A stretch of DNA of 64,000 nucleotides. It comes from Streptomyces lasiicapitis (lineage in GTDB: Bacteria > Actinomycetota > Actinomycetes > Streptomycetales > Streptomycetaceae). Below are positions 1 through 8,093 of the stretch, in pieces. Position numbers and translations under genes: made by a program. The notes beneath the pieces were generated by a model. That model saw only the letters and a list, made by a program, of their open reading frames with translations. It ran no database searches and was not told the DNA's origin. Where the stretch lies: positions 496,001-560,000 of the forward strand of contig NZ_BMNG01000002.1 of assembly GCF_014646335.1 (NCBI RefSeq), given 5' to 3'. Positions within the stretch are counted from its first letter, which is position 1. Every line of letters starts with the position of its first letter.

Positions 1-1284
1 CATGTTCCGCATGGACAGGCCGGGTTCGACCTCGTCGGCGACCTCGGCGGGCCGCAGCCCGACCACGCCACGGTCGGCCTCGCCCATCCGCATGAGCAGG
101 ATCTCCGTGGTGCCGACGGCGGCGGCCGAGCCGTTGGAGCCGGCGCCGTTGCTGAACGGCACCTTGTCGGACGGGAGCAGCGGCACACCGCGCCAGGTGA
201 GCAGCGGACTGCCGAACCTGCTGTCGGTCACCGGGGGCACGCCCCGCCGCGTACATTCGCGGCCGAACGCGGCGATGGCCTTCGGGTGCGCGAGGAAGAA
301 GCTGGGCTGCTTCCACACCCGCGACAGGAGCTCGTCCAGGTCGTCGGGGGTCGGCGAGCCGGTGCGCGTCTGTACCCGCTGGCCCGGCGCGACATTGTGG
401 AACAGGCCGAACTCCGGGTGGTTGAGCAGCGCCGACTCCTGCCGCTCGCGCAGCGCCTCGATGGTGAGCAGCGCCTGCTGGCGGGTCTGGTCGACGTCGC
501 CGCTGTAGACGTCGTGGACGCGGGTGTGGACGCGCAGGACGGTCTGCGCGAGCGTCATGTGGTACTCGCGGGGCGCGTCCTCGTAGTCGACGTACGTGGC
601 GGGCAGGTCGGGCTCGCCGACGTGGCCGGCCGTGAGGTCGACGGGCACCTCGCCGCCGGGCCTTACGCCGTTGCCGGAGACGTACGCGGTCAGGGAGTTC
701 CGCACCCGCTCGTCGCGCTCGGCGAGCCCCGCGAGGGCGCTCCGCTCGGCGCACAGGGCGGTGCCGGGCGTGAGGGCCTTGACGCGGTACGGCGTCGGCT
801 CCTCGCGCGACCAGGCGCCCAGGTCGAAGAACTGGCCGTCGCCTATGACCTCGATGAGCTGTTCCTCGCCGTACCGCCCGGTCACGCGCTTCTCGGCGCG
901 GCCCTGCACGATGATCCACAGCCGCTCGGCGGGGTCGCCCTCCTGGGCGAGGACCTGCCCGGACTCGAAGTGCACCTCGGTGAACGCGCCCGCGAGCTCG
1001 TTCAGGCAGGAGTCCTCGGCGTCCCGCAGGTAGGGCAGTTCGCGCAGGTCGCCGGGGACGACGCGGGGCGAGCCGCCGTCGTTGTGGGTGGCGATGCGGT
1101 CGTCGCCGAGCACGAAGGTACGGCGCCGGTTCACGCGGTACACGCCGGACTTGAGGTCGACCCAGGGCAGGGCGCGCAGCAGATAGCGGGGCGTGGTGCC
1201 GCGCATCTGCGGCGCGGTCTTGGTGGCGGTCGCGAGTTGCCGTGCTGCATCCGGAGAGAGCGACAGGCGGTCGTTGACGGTCAC
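1..1284 (-). CDS. eshA: Family 2B encapsulin shell protein (EshA-like), 3' end cut by window edge
   Basis: 428 codons are present and the frame runs off the left edge, so the C-terminus is missing. The GTG start at 1284 follows a strong GGAGG. The N-terminus (VNDRLSLSPDAARQLAT...TKTAPQMRG) and the following TPRYLLRALPWVDLKSG...YRVNRR are characteristic of the Streptomyces EshA/family 2B encapsulin group. A cyclic-nucleotide-binding fold lies at about residues 100-210 (HFESGQVLAQEGDPAERLW...IVQG), with the HK97-like shell domain after it. In this family the shell protein assembles into a nanocompartment and usually sits beside a 2-methylisoborneol-type terpene cyclase and methyltransferase. 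Those partners, if present, would be left of the window. EshA has been linked to antibiotic production in streptomycetes (established knowledge); the role here is inferred. Confidence 0.85.
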   Translation of the reverse strand, partial: MTVNDRLSLSPDAARQLATATKTAPQMRGTTPRYLLRALPWVDLKSGVYRVNRRRTFVLGDDRIATHNDGGSPRVVPGDLRELPYLRDAEDSCLNELAGAFTEVHFESGQVLAQEGDPAERLWIIVQGRAEKRVTGRYGEEQLIEVIGDGQFFDLGAWSREEPTPYRVKALTPGTALCAERSALAGLAERDERVRNSLTAYVSGNGVRPGGEVPVDLTAGHVGEPDLPATYVDYEDAPREYHMTLAQTVLRVHTRVHDVYSGDVDQTRQQALLTIEALRERQESALLNHPEFGLFHNVAPGQRVQTRTGSPTPDDLDELLSRVWKQPSFFLAHPKAIAAFGRECTRRGVPPVTDSRFGSPLLTWRGVPLLPSDKVPFSNGAGSNGSAAAVGTTEILLMRMGEADRGVVGLRPAEVADEVEPGLSMRNM

Positions 1285-1575
1285 GGGAACCTCCTCGAAG
1301 ACGGGCAAGGGCAGGGCCGATCGTCTTCATGCGGTTCCGTGACCACAAGGCGTAACTTTTCAACTACTTTTAGCACTAGGCCGGAAATAACCGAACACTG
1401 CAAGCGGAGGAGCGGACGTCTGCCCGTGTACAACGGGCTGTACGGCCCTCCGGCCCGCGGCACCCGTCATGCGCACTCGTCATATGCGACTGGTTTTGCT
1501 CCCCTACGGGGCTTTCGCGGCCCCCCAACGCCCCCTTATACAAGGGCCTTTGAGAACTGTGTCCGAGGACTCGGG

Positions 1576-2700
1576 TCAGACCGGGGCGTCGCCGCGCGGC
1601 GTCGGCTTCGGCACCGGCTTGGGCACCGGCTTGGGCGACGAGTCCCGCTGGTGCGGGATCACCACGGGAAGCTCCCCCTGCCGCACGGTCACCGTCCGGG
1701 TGGGCGCGGGGACGGGGATGCCCTCGGCGCGGTAGCGGCGGTGCAGCCGCTTGATGAACTCGTGCTTGATCCGGTACTGGTCGCTGAACTCGCCGACGCC
1801 CAGGATCACCGTGAAGCCGATCCGGGAGTCGCCGAAGGTGTGGAAGCGGATGGCCGCCTCGTGGTCGGGGACGGCGCCGGTGATCTCCGTCATCACCTCG
1901 TCGACGACCTCGACGGTGACCTTCTCGACGTGGTCGAGGTCGGCGTCGTAACCGACACCCGCCTGCACCATGATCGACAACTCCTGCTCGGGGCGGGTGT
2001 AGTTGGTCATGTTGGTGCCCGCGAGCTTGGCGTTGGGGATGATGACGAGGTTGTTGGAGAGGTTGCGCACCACGGTGTTGCGCCAGTTGATGTCGACGAC
2101 GTACCCCTCCTCGCCGCTGGTCAGCTCGATGTAGTCGCCGGGCTGCACGGTCTTGGCGGCGAGGATGTGCACGCCCGCGAAGAGGTTCGCGAGGGTGTCC
2201 TGGAGCGCGAGCGCGACGGCGAGGCCACCCACACCGAGAGCGGTGAGCAGCGGAGCGATGGATACACCGAGCGTCTGCAGCACCACCAGGAACCCGATGG
2301 CGAGCACGATCACGCGACTGATGTTCACGAATATGGTCGCCGAGCCCGCCACGCCGGAGCGTGACTGGGCCAGGGACTTCACGAGCCCCGCGACGATCCG
2401 GGCCGCGGTGACCGTCGCCGCGAGGATGAGCAGCGCCGACAGGACGAGGGTGACGGTGCGTCCCGTGTGCGGGGTCAGCGGCAGCGCGGCGGCGGCCGCG
2501 GCGAGGCCGCCCGCGATCGCCGCGCACGGTATGAAGGCGCGGGCGGCGTCGACGATCACGTCGTCCCCGCCCCACCGGGTACGGCTCGCCCGCACCCCGA
2601 GCCAGCGCAGCGTGGCCCGCAGCAGCAGCGCCGCGGCGAGTCCGGAGACCACGGCGACGCCGGCGATCGTCCAGTCGTGCAGGGTGAGGGCTCGGTCCAT
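1576..2700 (-). CDS. MscS-family mechanosensitive ion channel
   Basis: 374 residues. Hydrophobic segments at about 8-27, 47-70, 80-102 and 122-150 are followed by the pore-lining helix (LLTALGVGGLAVALALQDTL), which has the Gly/Ala pattern of MscS TM3. The cytoplasmic beta domain follows (VQPGDYIELTSGEEGYVVDI, NNLVIIPNAKLAGTNMTNY). The C-terminus ends in a short KPVPKPVPKPTP repeat. MscS channels open under membrane tension to release osmolytes. The ATG at 2700 was chosen because it begins just before the first membrane helix; upstream extension gives a low-complexity Arg/Gly-rich sequence. The gene stands alone, with non-coding DNA on both sides. Confidence 0.9.
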   Translation of the reverse strand: MDRALTLHDWTIAGVAVVSGLAAALLLRATLRWLGVRASRTRWGGDDVIVDAARAFIPCAAIAGGLAAAAAALPLTPHTGRTVTLVLSALLILAATVTAARIVAGLVKSLAQSRSGVAGSATIFVNISRVIVLAIGFLVVLQTLGVSIAPLLTALGVGGLAVALALQDTLANLFAGVHILAAKTVQPGDYIELTSGEEGYVVDINWRNTVVRNLSNNLVIIPNAKLAGTNMTNYTRPEQELSIMVQAGVGYDADLDHVEKVTVEVVDEVMTEITGAVPDHEAAIRFHTFGDSRIGFTVILGVGEFSDQYRIKHEFIKRLHRRYRAEGIPVPAPTRTVTVRQGELPVVIPHQRDSSPKPVPKPVPKPTPRGDAPV

Positions 2701-3019
2701 CAATGGGCTCCCGTGGTCGGCCGGTTCGCTCCGTGCCCACCGGCGCACTTCCGCGCCCGGCGACACGGCGGCCCATCCTGCCCTACCCGCCGGGGGCCGG
2801 CGCACCTGCCCCCACCTGCGATCTTCGTGCCCGTGCCGGGCGTTCGGAGCCCGGGGCCCGCTCGCCGCGGGTCCCGGGCCCGTCGGCCCCGTGGCTGTGG
2901 CTGCCGCTTCTCTCACTCGCGAACGAGCGCTGCAGGCACCATGGCCCCGTGCACTTCACAAGGTCCCAACTGTGTGAGTGGCCTGCACCAACGTCAGAGT
3001 CGCCCCGGCATGTCGTTGC
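2701..3019. other. Non-coding gap between mscS-like and araC-like genes
   Basis: 319 bp between two minus-strand genes, so it must hold the promoter of the channel gene and the 3' end of the AraC gene. An imperfect dyad (GTGCACTTCACA ... TGTGTGAGTGGCCTGCAC) lies around 2949-2989 and could be a weak terminator or operator. No convincing small gene was seen. Confidence 0.4.
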
Positions 3020-4009
3020 CTATTCGTGCAACGCCCTTGCCGGTTCGCGCACGAGCGTGCTGTGGGCAGCCCGGTATTCGCTGGGCGACATCCCGTACGC
3101 GGTGCGGAAGAGCCGCGTGAAATGGGCGTGGTTGGTGAAGCCCCAGCGGGCGGCGATCGTCTGGATGGTGCGGGCGCTCTGCGCGGGGTCTGCCAGGGCG
3201 CGTCGGCATCGCTCCAGGCGCTTGCGCCGGATCAGGGTCGCGGGGGTCATGCCCGCCGTGGCCAGGACCTGTTGGAGGCGGCGCAGGGAGATGTGATGGG
3301 CGTCGGCCACTGCCTGGGGGCAGAGGGCCGGGTCGGCGAGGTGGTGGTGGATGAAGGACTGGATGCGGGCCAGCAGGGCCTGTTGGTGGCTCTCGGGTGG
3401 GAGTGCGTGGAGGGTGTGGAGTTCGTGGGCGAGCAGGGTGGTCAGCAGCTCCGTGGCGATGTCGAGGAGACGGAGGATGTCCGCGGCCCGGTACCGGGTG
3501 CCCGGCCTTACGGCCTCGTGCAGGCAGTGGGAGAGGACCGCGCCGATGCCCGTGTCTCCGGGGAGGCCGCGGGCCATCAGTGGGGCCATCTCCGCCGCGG
3601 GGAACGGCAGGAGGGCCTTGGGGACGGCGAGGGTCTCGTGCGTGCCGGTCCTGTGCCGTGCCCGGAACGGCAGCGAGGAGTCGGTCAGGACCAGGTCACC
3701 GGCTTTGAGGGTGGTCTCCTGGTCGCCTTGGCTGATGCCGGCGCTACCGGTCCGGACGGCATCGAGCACGTACCGTTCCGGATCCGACTGGCGTACGAGC
3801 TTCTGGGTGCGCTCCGCGTGGAACGACCGCACCTTCCCGGACGAGAGCTGGACCGTGTCCGAGCCGCGCAGCAGAACCGAGGCCTCGAAGTCCGCTTCGT
3901 CGTCGCAGCGCACGTGCGTCGGGATGAGCACGCGGCAGGCCAGCTCGTGCCAGCCTTCGAACCGCTCCCGCGCGGGCAGGTCCGCGGTGGTGAAAGACGC
4001 CTCGATCAC
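3020..4009 (-). CDS. AraC-family transcriptional regulator
   Basis: 329 residues. The N-terminal 1-190 matches the AraC_binding_2 type seen in actinomycete regulators (FEGWHELACRVLIPTHVRC, YVLDAVRTGSAGISQGD, GDLVLTDSSLPF). The C-terminal 225-325 carries the two helix-turn-helix motifs of AraC/XylS proteins (LRRLQQVLATAGMTPATLI and the signature IAARWGFTNHAHFTRLFRTA YGMSPSEYR). It is predicted to bind DNA and regulate a nearby or unlinked catabolic gene; the effector is unknown. It is single, with 128 bp to the next minus-strand gene upstream. Confidence 0.9.
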   Translation of the reverse strand: MIEASFTTADLPARERFEGWHELACRVLIPTHVRCDDEADFEASVLLRGSDTVQLSSGKVRSFHAERTQKLVRQSDPERYVLDAVRTGSAGISQGDQETTLKAGDLVLTDSSLPFRARHRTGTHETLAVPKALLPFPAAEMAPLMARGLPGDTGIGAVLSHCLHEAVRPGTRYRAADILRLLDIATELLTTLLAHELHTLHALPPESHQQALLARIQSFIHHHLADPALCPQAVADAHHISLRRLQQVLATAGMTPATLIRRKRLERCRRALADPAQSARTIQTIAARWGFTNHAHFTRLFRTAYGMSPSEYRAAHSTLVREPARALHE

Positions 4010-4137
4010 TCGTCCCTACCTTCTGATCGGATGGGCGAGCCCGCACCGGTTGGGCGGCCGGGACAGCACGATCCACCGACCGCGTCACGCGAAGCTTGGA
4101 GAAAGCTGCAATCCCCTGGCCGGGCGGCCCGTCGCGC

Positions 4138-5049
4138 TCAGCCGACGAGCCGCAGCGCGACGTCCGCCACCCCCACCCGCACGCTCTGCCCCCAGCCAAG
4201 GCCCAGCGCGTCGGCCTCCATCCCGTCGCCGAAGGCCACCAGACGGTCCGACTCGACGGTGAGCCAGAGGCGCTGATCGCGGGTCAGTTCGCCGCGTACG
4301 AGCGAGGTCCCGGTCGCCGGGGACGGCCACGCCTCGCGTACGAACCACAGCAGGCGCCCCTCGTCCGGCTCCGGGGGAGGCGGGCCGTCGCCGCCGGACT
4401 GTCGTCGCAGCGAACCCAGCCAGCCCGTGGCCCCCGCCCCGGTGCCGACGACCACCCCGGAGGACGCCTGCGTCTCCGAACTCCCCGGCGTGCCGGGACC
4501 GGCGCCGCAGCCGATGCGGTAGCGGGCGGTCTGGTGGCCCGCGGCGCCGACGTAGATCTCGTTGAGGGCGCGCAGCCGCTGGCCGTCGTCCGTGATGGCC
4601 TCGGCCATGGTGAGTTCCTCGGCGCCGGCCGCGCCCGCCGCCGCGTGCGGCAGCAGCTTCGCGGCGTCGGCGGGGCGGTGACGTACCAGCACCCCCGGAT
4701 TGCGGCCCGGCTCGGTGTCGATGCCCACCACCGGCTGACCGGCCAGGTACTTCGCCGCGTTCGCCACGAGGCCGTCCTGCCCCACCACGATGACGACGTC
4801 CTCCGGTGCGAACAGGAACCGGTCCAGGTCGGCGCGCTCCACCCGGGCGCTGCGCCAGCGCAGCGGCACGGCGGCGGCCACATCGGTCAGCGCGTGCCGC
4901 GCGAGCCGGTGCCGCCCTGCCACCTCGTCGATGTCCCGGCCGCGCGAGGACAGGAAGAATGCGGCCTGCCCGTGCGTGCCGTGCCGGGCGAGCAGCTCCT
5001 CGTACTCGGTGGTGCGGTGTACGAGGACGGCGCGCGGGGCGAGACTCAC
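4138..5049 (-). CDS. Divergent NAD kinase-like protein
   Basis: 303 residues. The fold signature of ATP-NAD kinases is visible but altered. The GGDGT nucleotide loop reads VVGQDGLVANAAKYL (about residues 88-102), followed by QPVVGIDTEPGRNPGVL. The NEIYVGAAGHQTARYRI stretch corresponds to the NE..V region of the family. The Gly-rich VVVGTGAGATGWLGSL (about 200-215) replaces the usual TGSTAY. It starts inside the stop codon of the SPFH gene (ATGA overlap), so the pair is translationally coupled. The primary NAD kinase of the genome is expected elsewhere, so this paralogue may phosphorylate another substrate or be a sensor. That is inference. Confidence 0.75.
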   Translation of the reverse strand: MSLAPRAVLVHRTTEYEELLARHGTHGQAAFFLSSRGRDIDEVAGRHRLARHALTDVAAAVPLRWRSARVERADLDRFLFAPEDVVIVVGQDGLVANAAKYLAGQPVVGIDTEPGRNPGVLVRHRPADAAKLLPHAAAGAAGAEELTMAEAITDDGQRLRALNEIYVGAAGHQTARYRIGCGAGPGTPGSSETQASSGVVVGTGAGATGWLGSLRRQSGGDGPPPPEPDEGRLLWFVREAWPSPATGTSLVRGELTRDQRLWLTVESDRLVAFGDGMEADALGLGWGQSVRVGVADVALRLVG

Positions 5050-6113
5050 GACCGCCCACCGCCACGCTCGCCCGCGCCACGCCCCGCGCCGCCGTCGCCC
5101 CCACGTCCCGCCGCCCCCGCCCCGTGCCCCAGCTTCGCCAGCAACCCCGTCACCACGTCCGGGCTCAGCGTGAGGCTCTCGATGCGCGGCACGTTCTCGG
5201 CGAGCCGCGTGGCCGCGAGGGCGTGCAGGACCGCGGGGTCGGCGCTCGCGTGGGCCGTGAGCCAGGAGCGCTGGGCGGCGGCGCGCGCCTCGCCGACGGT
5301 GCGGGCGGACTCCGCCTCGGCCCGCGCGAGGGCCACCGTGCGGGCGGCCTCGGCCTCGGTGCGTACGGCGTCGGCGGCGGCCTTCTCCTCGGCCTCGCGC
5401 CGCGCGTTGGTGCCGTGCTGCTCGACCAACCGCTCTTCCTGGCGGGCGAGTTCGATGCGGCTTGCCATCTCGTTCTCGGCGATGGCGCGCTCGCGCTGTA
5501 CCGCGACTGCCCGGCGTTCGTACGTCGCGCTGTCCGCGTCCTGCTGGATGCGCTCGCGCGCCGGGGTGCGCAGCGCCCGCTCGACCTCGGGCTCGGGCCG
5601 GATCGCGACCACCCGGACGGCGACGACCTCGATCCCCGTGGCGGGCAGCCGGGGCTCGGCGGCGAGCCCCGCGCCGATCCGCTCGCGCACCGCCGCCACG
5701 CCGTCCGCGAGCGCCTCCGCGAGCGGGGTGCGGGCCAGCACGTCCAGGGCGTGCTGCTGGGCCGACTCGGTGAGCAGCGTGGACAGTTGCTCAAGGGGTG
5801 CGGACCGCCAGGACCCGGTGTCGGGGTCCACGGAGAAGTCCAGGCGCGCGGCGGCCAGCGCCGGGTCGCTGACGCGGTACGTCACCGTGGCCTGCACCGT
5901 GACGTCCTGGAAGTCGGCGGTGCGCGCGTGGAAGGCAACCGCCAACTCCCGGTCGTCAACCGGTACTTCGGACAGCGCGGCGCTCAGCGGCCGGAACCAG
6001 AAGCTCAGCCCCGGCCCGTCGTGGGCGAGCCGCCCGTTCCTGTGGTGGCGGATGTGGGCGGTCGGCGCGGACCGCAGATGGCGCAGGCCAAGGCGCCGGG
6101 TGATGTCGGCCAT
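5046..6113 (-). CDS. SPFH/Band 7 (stomatin-like) domain protein
   Basis: 355 residues from the ATG at 6113, which has GGAGGGG about 7 nt upstream. A start 9 codons earlier (MTKMGGVSI) lacks a better ribosome site. Residues 20-190 form the SPFH beta domain (TAHIRHHRNGRLAHDGPGLS, VTVQATVTYRVSDP, TGIEVVAVRVVAIRP). A long Ala/Glu/Arg-rich coiled coil (about 190-305) follows, as in flotillins and stomatins. There is no clear N-terminal membrane helix, and the tail is Gly-rich. It probably oligomerises and may associate peripherally with membrane. It is co-transcribed with the NAD-kinase-like gene through a 4-bp overlap, suggesting a joint function. Confidence 0.85.
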   Translation of the reverse strand: MADITRRLGLRHLRSAPTAHIRHHRNGRLAHDGPGLSFWFRPLSAALSEVPVDDRELAVAFHARTADFQDVTVQATVTYRVSDPALAAARLDFSVDPDTGSWRSAPLEQLSTLLTESAQQHALDVLARTPLAEALADGVAAVRERIGAGLAAEPRLPATGIEVVAVRVVAIRPEPEVERALRTPARERIQQDADSATYERRAVAVQRERAIAENEMASRIELARQEERLVEQHGTNARREAEEKAAADAVRTEAEAARTVALARAEAESARTVGEARAAAQRSWLTAHASADPAVLHALAATRLAENVPRIESLTLSPDVVTGLLAKLGHGAGAAGRGGDGGAGRGAGERGGGRS

Positions 6114-6192
6114 GATGGAAACCCCTCCCATTTTCGTCACCTCGACGATATGACGTACGCACGCTTATCGTCAAGGCGACTAAAAGGGGCCT

Positions 6193-6672
6193 CTACCTCT
6201 TGCGACCCACCCCCGCGTACAACGGCACCGGCGTCCCCTCGTCCCGCACCTCGCCCACGCCCAGTTCGGGACGCCAGTCCGGCGGCCACACCAGGCCCGG
6301 CTCGAGCAGGTCGAAGCGCTCGAAGAGCCGCTCGACCCGCGCCCGCGAACGCGGCACCAGCGTGACGCCGCCCGCCCTGTACATCTCCACGGCCCGGTCG
6401 AAGTCCAGGACGGACGAGGCGAGTTCGAGGATTCTGTGGGGCTCGCGGACGTCCGCCTGGGGGGAAGGTGCTCGCGCCCTCGGCGGTGCCGCGTGCGCGA
6501 GGACGATCGGGTCGTTGTCGACGTACACGACACGTGCCTCGGGCGCGATGCCCTGGGCGATCCGGTGCAGGTTCGGCTCGGTCGGGATGCCGCTGCCGAG
6601 GTCGAGGAACTGGCGTATGCCGACCGCGCCCGCGAGATGGCGGGTGGCGCGCTGCATGAACCAGCGATTGTG
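6193..6672 (-). pseudogene. Remnant of a SAM-dependent methyltransferase (DUF574 family)
   Basis: The reading frame ending at 6193 encodes unmistakable pieces of the Streptomyces S-adenosyl methyltransferase family PF04672/DUF574: FMQRATRHLAGAVGIRQFLD, then LGSGIPTEPNLHRIAQG, YVDNDPIVLAHA, QADVREPHRIL, and the C-terminal YRAGGVTLVPRSRARVERLF and EPGLVWPPDWRPE. The N-terminal third is missing. The middle block, normally ...ALMLVAVLHF...LLDALPPGSYLVLSHAT..., is also gone: ILELASSVLDFDRAVEMYRAGG joins sequences that are far apart in intact members. The gene is therefore a doubly truncated relic. A functional short product starting at 6657 is possible but unlikely. Confidence 0.75.
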
Positions 6673-6849
6673 GCCCGGCCAGGAGACGGTACCGACGCGC
6701 CGCGGGACGGAGAACGTCCGTGCGCGGGGTCTTCCCGCGAGCCCCGCTTTATGCAACTCTCCTCCCAAATCTCGGTGCGAGACGAGCGACGGCCCCGCAA
6801 CAGGGCCGTACTCGGGCTGTCCCACTACGCCTCCTGGGGTGCAGAACTG

Positions 6850-7977
6850 ATGCGAAAACGTACGCGCGGCCATGACCTGGCCGCCCTGCGGCGCCTCAAC
6901 ACCACCGTCGTCCTGCGCGCCCTGCACCGCCGCAGCCCCCAGACCCTCGCCGAACTCGCCGCGGGCACCGGCCTGTCCCGGCCCACCGTCGACGCGGCCC
7001 TGGAGGAGCTCACCGCGCAGGGGTGGGTCACCGAGGCGGAGGCGGGGGAGCGGGTGCGGGGGCGGCCCGCGCGCAGGTTCCGGTTCCGGGTGGAGGCCGG
7101 GTACGTGCTCGGCGCCGACATAGGGCTGCACAAGATGGTCCTGCTCCTCACCGACCTCGGCGGCACCGTCGTCGCCGCCGAACGCGCCGACATCGACCCC
7201 GAACTGGGCGGCGGCCCCCGCCTCGCGCTCCTCCAGGACGGCCTGGACGACTTCCTCGACGCCCACACCGTCCGGCGCGACCTGGTGCTCGCCCGCTGCG
7301 TCGGCGTACCCGGCGTCGTCGACTCGGGCGGCCTCATCACCTCCCTCGTCGTGCCCGAGTGGTCCGGCGTCGACCTCGGCCGGCTGCTCGCCGACGGCGA
7401 GAGCGGCCACACGCTGGTCGAGAACGACGTGAACCTCGCCGTCCTCGCCGAGCGCTGGCAGGGCGCCGCGACGCTCGCCAGTGACGTGGTCTGCGTCCTG
7501 ACCGGCCACCGCGTCTCCTGCAGCCTCACCATCGACGGCCGGCTGCACCGCGGTGGCCGCGGCGGTGCGGGCGAACTCGGCCTGCTCCCGCTGCTCGGCA
7601 TGAACACCGCCCACGAGGCCCTCGCCTGGAAGGACGGGCAGCGCGCCGGGGAGTCCGAGGTCGCCGCACTCGCGCGCGCCGCGGACACCGGCGACCCGCG
7701 CGCCCTCGACGCGATCGCCGACTTCGCCGACCGCCTCTCGCCCGGCATCGCGGCCCTCGCCCTCGCCGTCGACCCCGAACTCGTCGTCCTCACCGGCGGC
7801 GCGACCCCGCTCGGCACCCACCTCGTGCCGCTCCTGCACGAGCGGCTGCGCTCCCTCACGCTGCACGCCCCGCGGATCGCGCTGAGCGAGCTCGGCGAAC
7901 GCGGGGTGGCGCTCGGCGCCGTACGCAAAGCGCTGGACCGCGTGGAGGAGGAACTGCTCGCGGACCCGGCCGGCTAG
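6850..7977 (+). CDS. ROK-family transcriptional regulator
   Basis: 375 residues. Residues 1-75 form a winged helix-turn-helix (HRRSPQTLAELAAGTGLSRPTVDAALEEL...GWV). The ROK sugar-kinase fold follows (YVLGADIGLHKMVLLLTDLGG, GVPGVV, ENDVNLAVLAER, LALAVDPELVVLTGG). Two ROK hallmarks are missing: the ExGH sugar-binding motif reads GELGLLPL, and the CxCGxxGC zinc motif is absent, so effector recognition is probably altered. The gene sits 116 bp upstream of a sugar ABC transporter on the same strand and is the likely local repressor. The ATG at 6850 was chosen because the helix-turn-helix begins soon after; longer in-frame extensions overlap the methyltransferase relic. Confidence 0.88.
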   Translation: MRKRTRGHDLAALRRLNTTVVLRALHRRSPQTLAELAAGTGLSRPTVDAALEELTAQGWVTEAEAGERVRGRPARRFRFRVEAGYVLGADIGLHKMVLLLTDLGGTVVAAERADIDPELGGGPRLALLQDGLDDFLDAHTVRRDLVLARCVGVPGVVDSGGLITSLVVPEWSGVDLGRLLADGESGHTLVENDVNLAVLAERWQGAATLASDVVCVLTGHRVSCSLTIDGRLHRGGRGGAGELGLLPLLGMNTAHEALAWKDGQRAGESEVAALARAADTGDPRALDAIADFADRLSPGIAALALAVDPELVVLTGGATPLGTHLVPLLHERLRSLTLHAPRIALSELGERGVALGAVRKALDRVEEELLADPAG

Positions 7978-7989
7978 CCCCGGGCGGCC

Positions 7990-8033
7990 GGTGGCCACCC
8001 CGGCCGACCAGCCCCACGCGGCCGGTGGCCACC
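7990..8033. promoter_or_regulatory. Twin GGTGGCCACC palindromes, candidate operator
   Basis: A perfect 10-bp palindrome GGTGGCCACC occurs at 7990-7999 and again at 8024-8033. Both lie inside a longer direct repeat (GCGGCCGGTGGCCACCCC, starting at 7984 and 8018), with centres 34 bp apart. They lie between the ROK regulator and the lipoprotein gene of the transporter, where a repressor site would be expected. That ROK binds here is inference only. Confidence 0.4.
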
Positions 8034-8093
8034 CCTCGACCCCACCCCTGCACCCCAACCCCTCTGAAACCCCAACAACACGCGGAGGCGCGC

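Noticed and set aside
1490..1575. Possible terminator behind the mscS-like gene
   Set aside because: Only a 5-bp stem around TTATA-type sequence was found; not convincing.
286..2364. A long plus-strand open frame across the encapsulin and mscS region
   Set aside because: It is the antisense shadow of two well-supported minus-strand genes; its protein is low-complexity and matches nothing.
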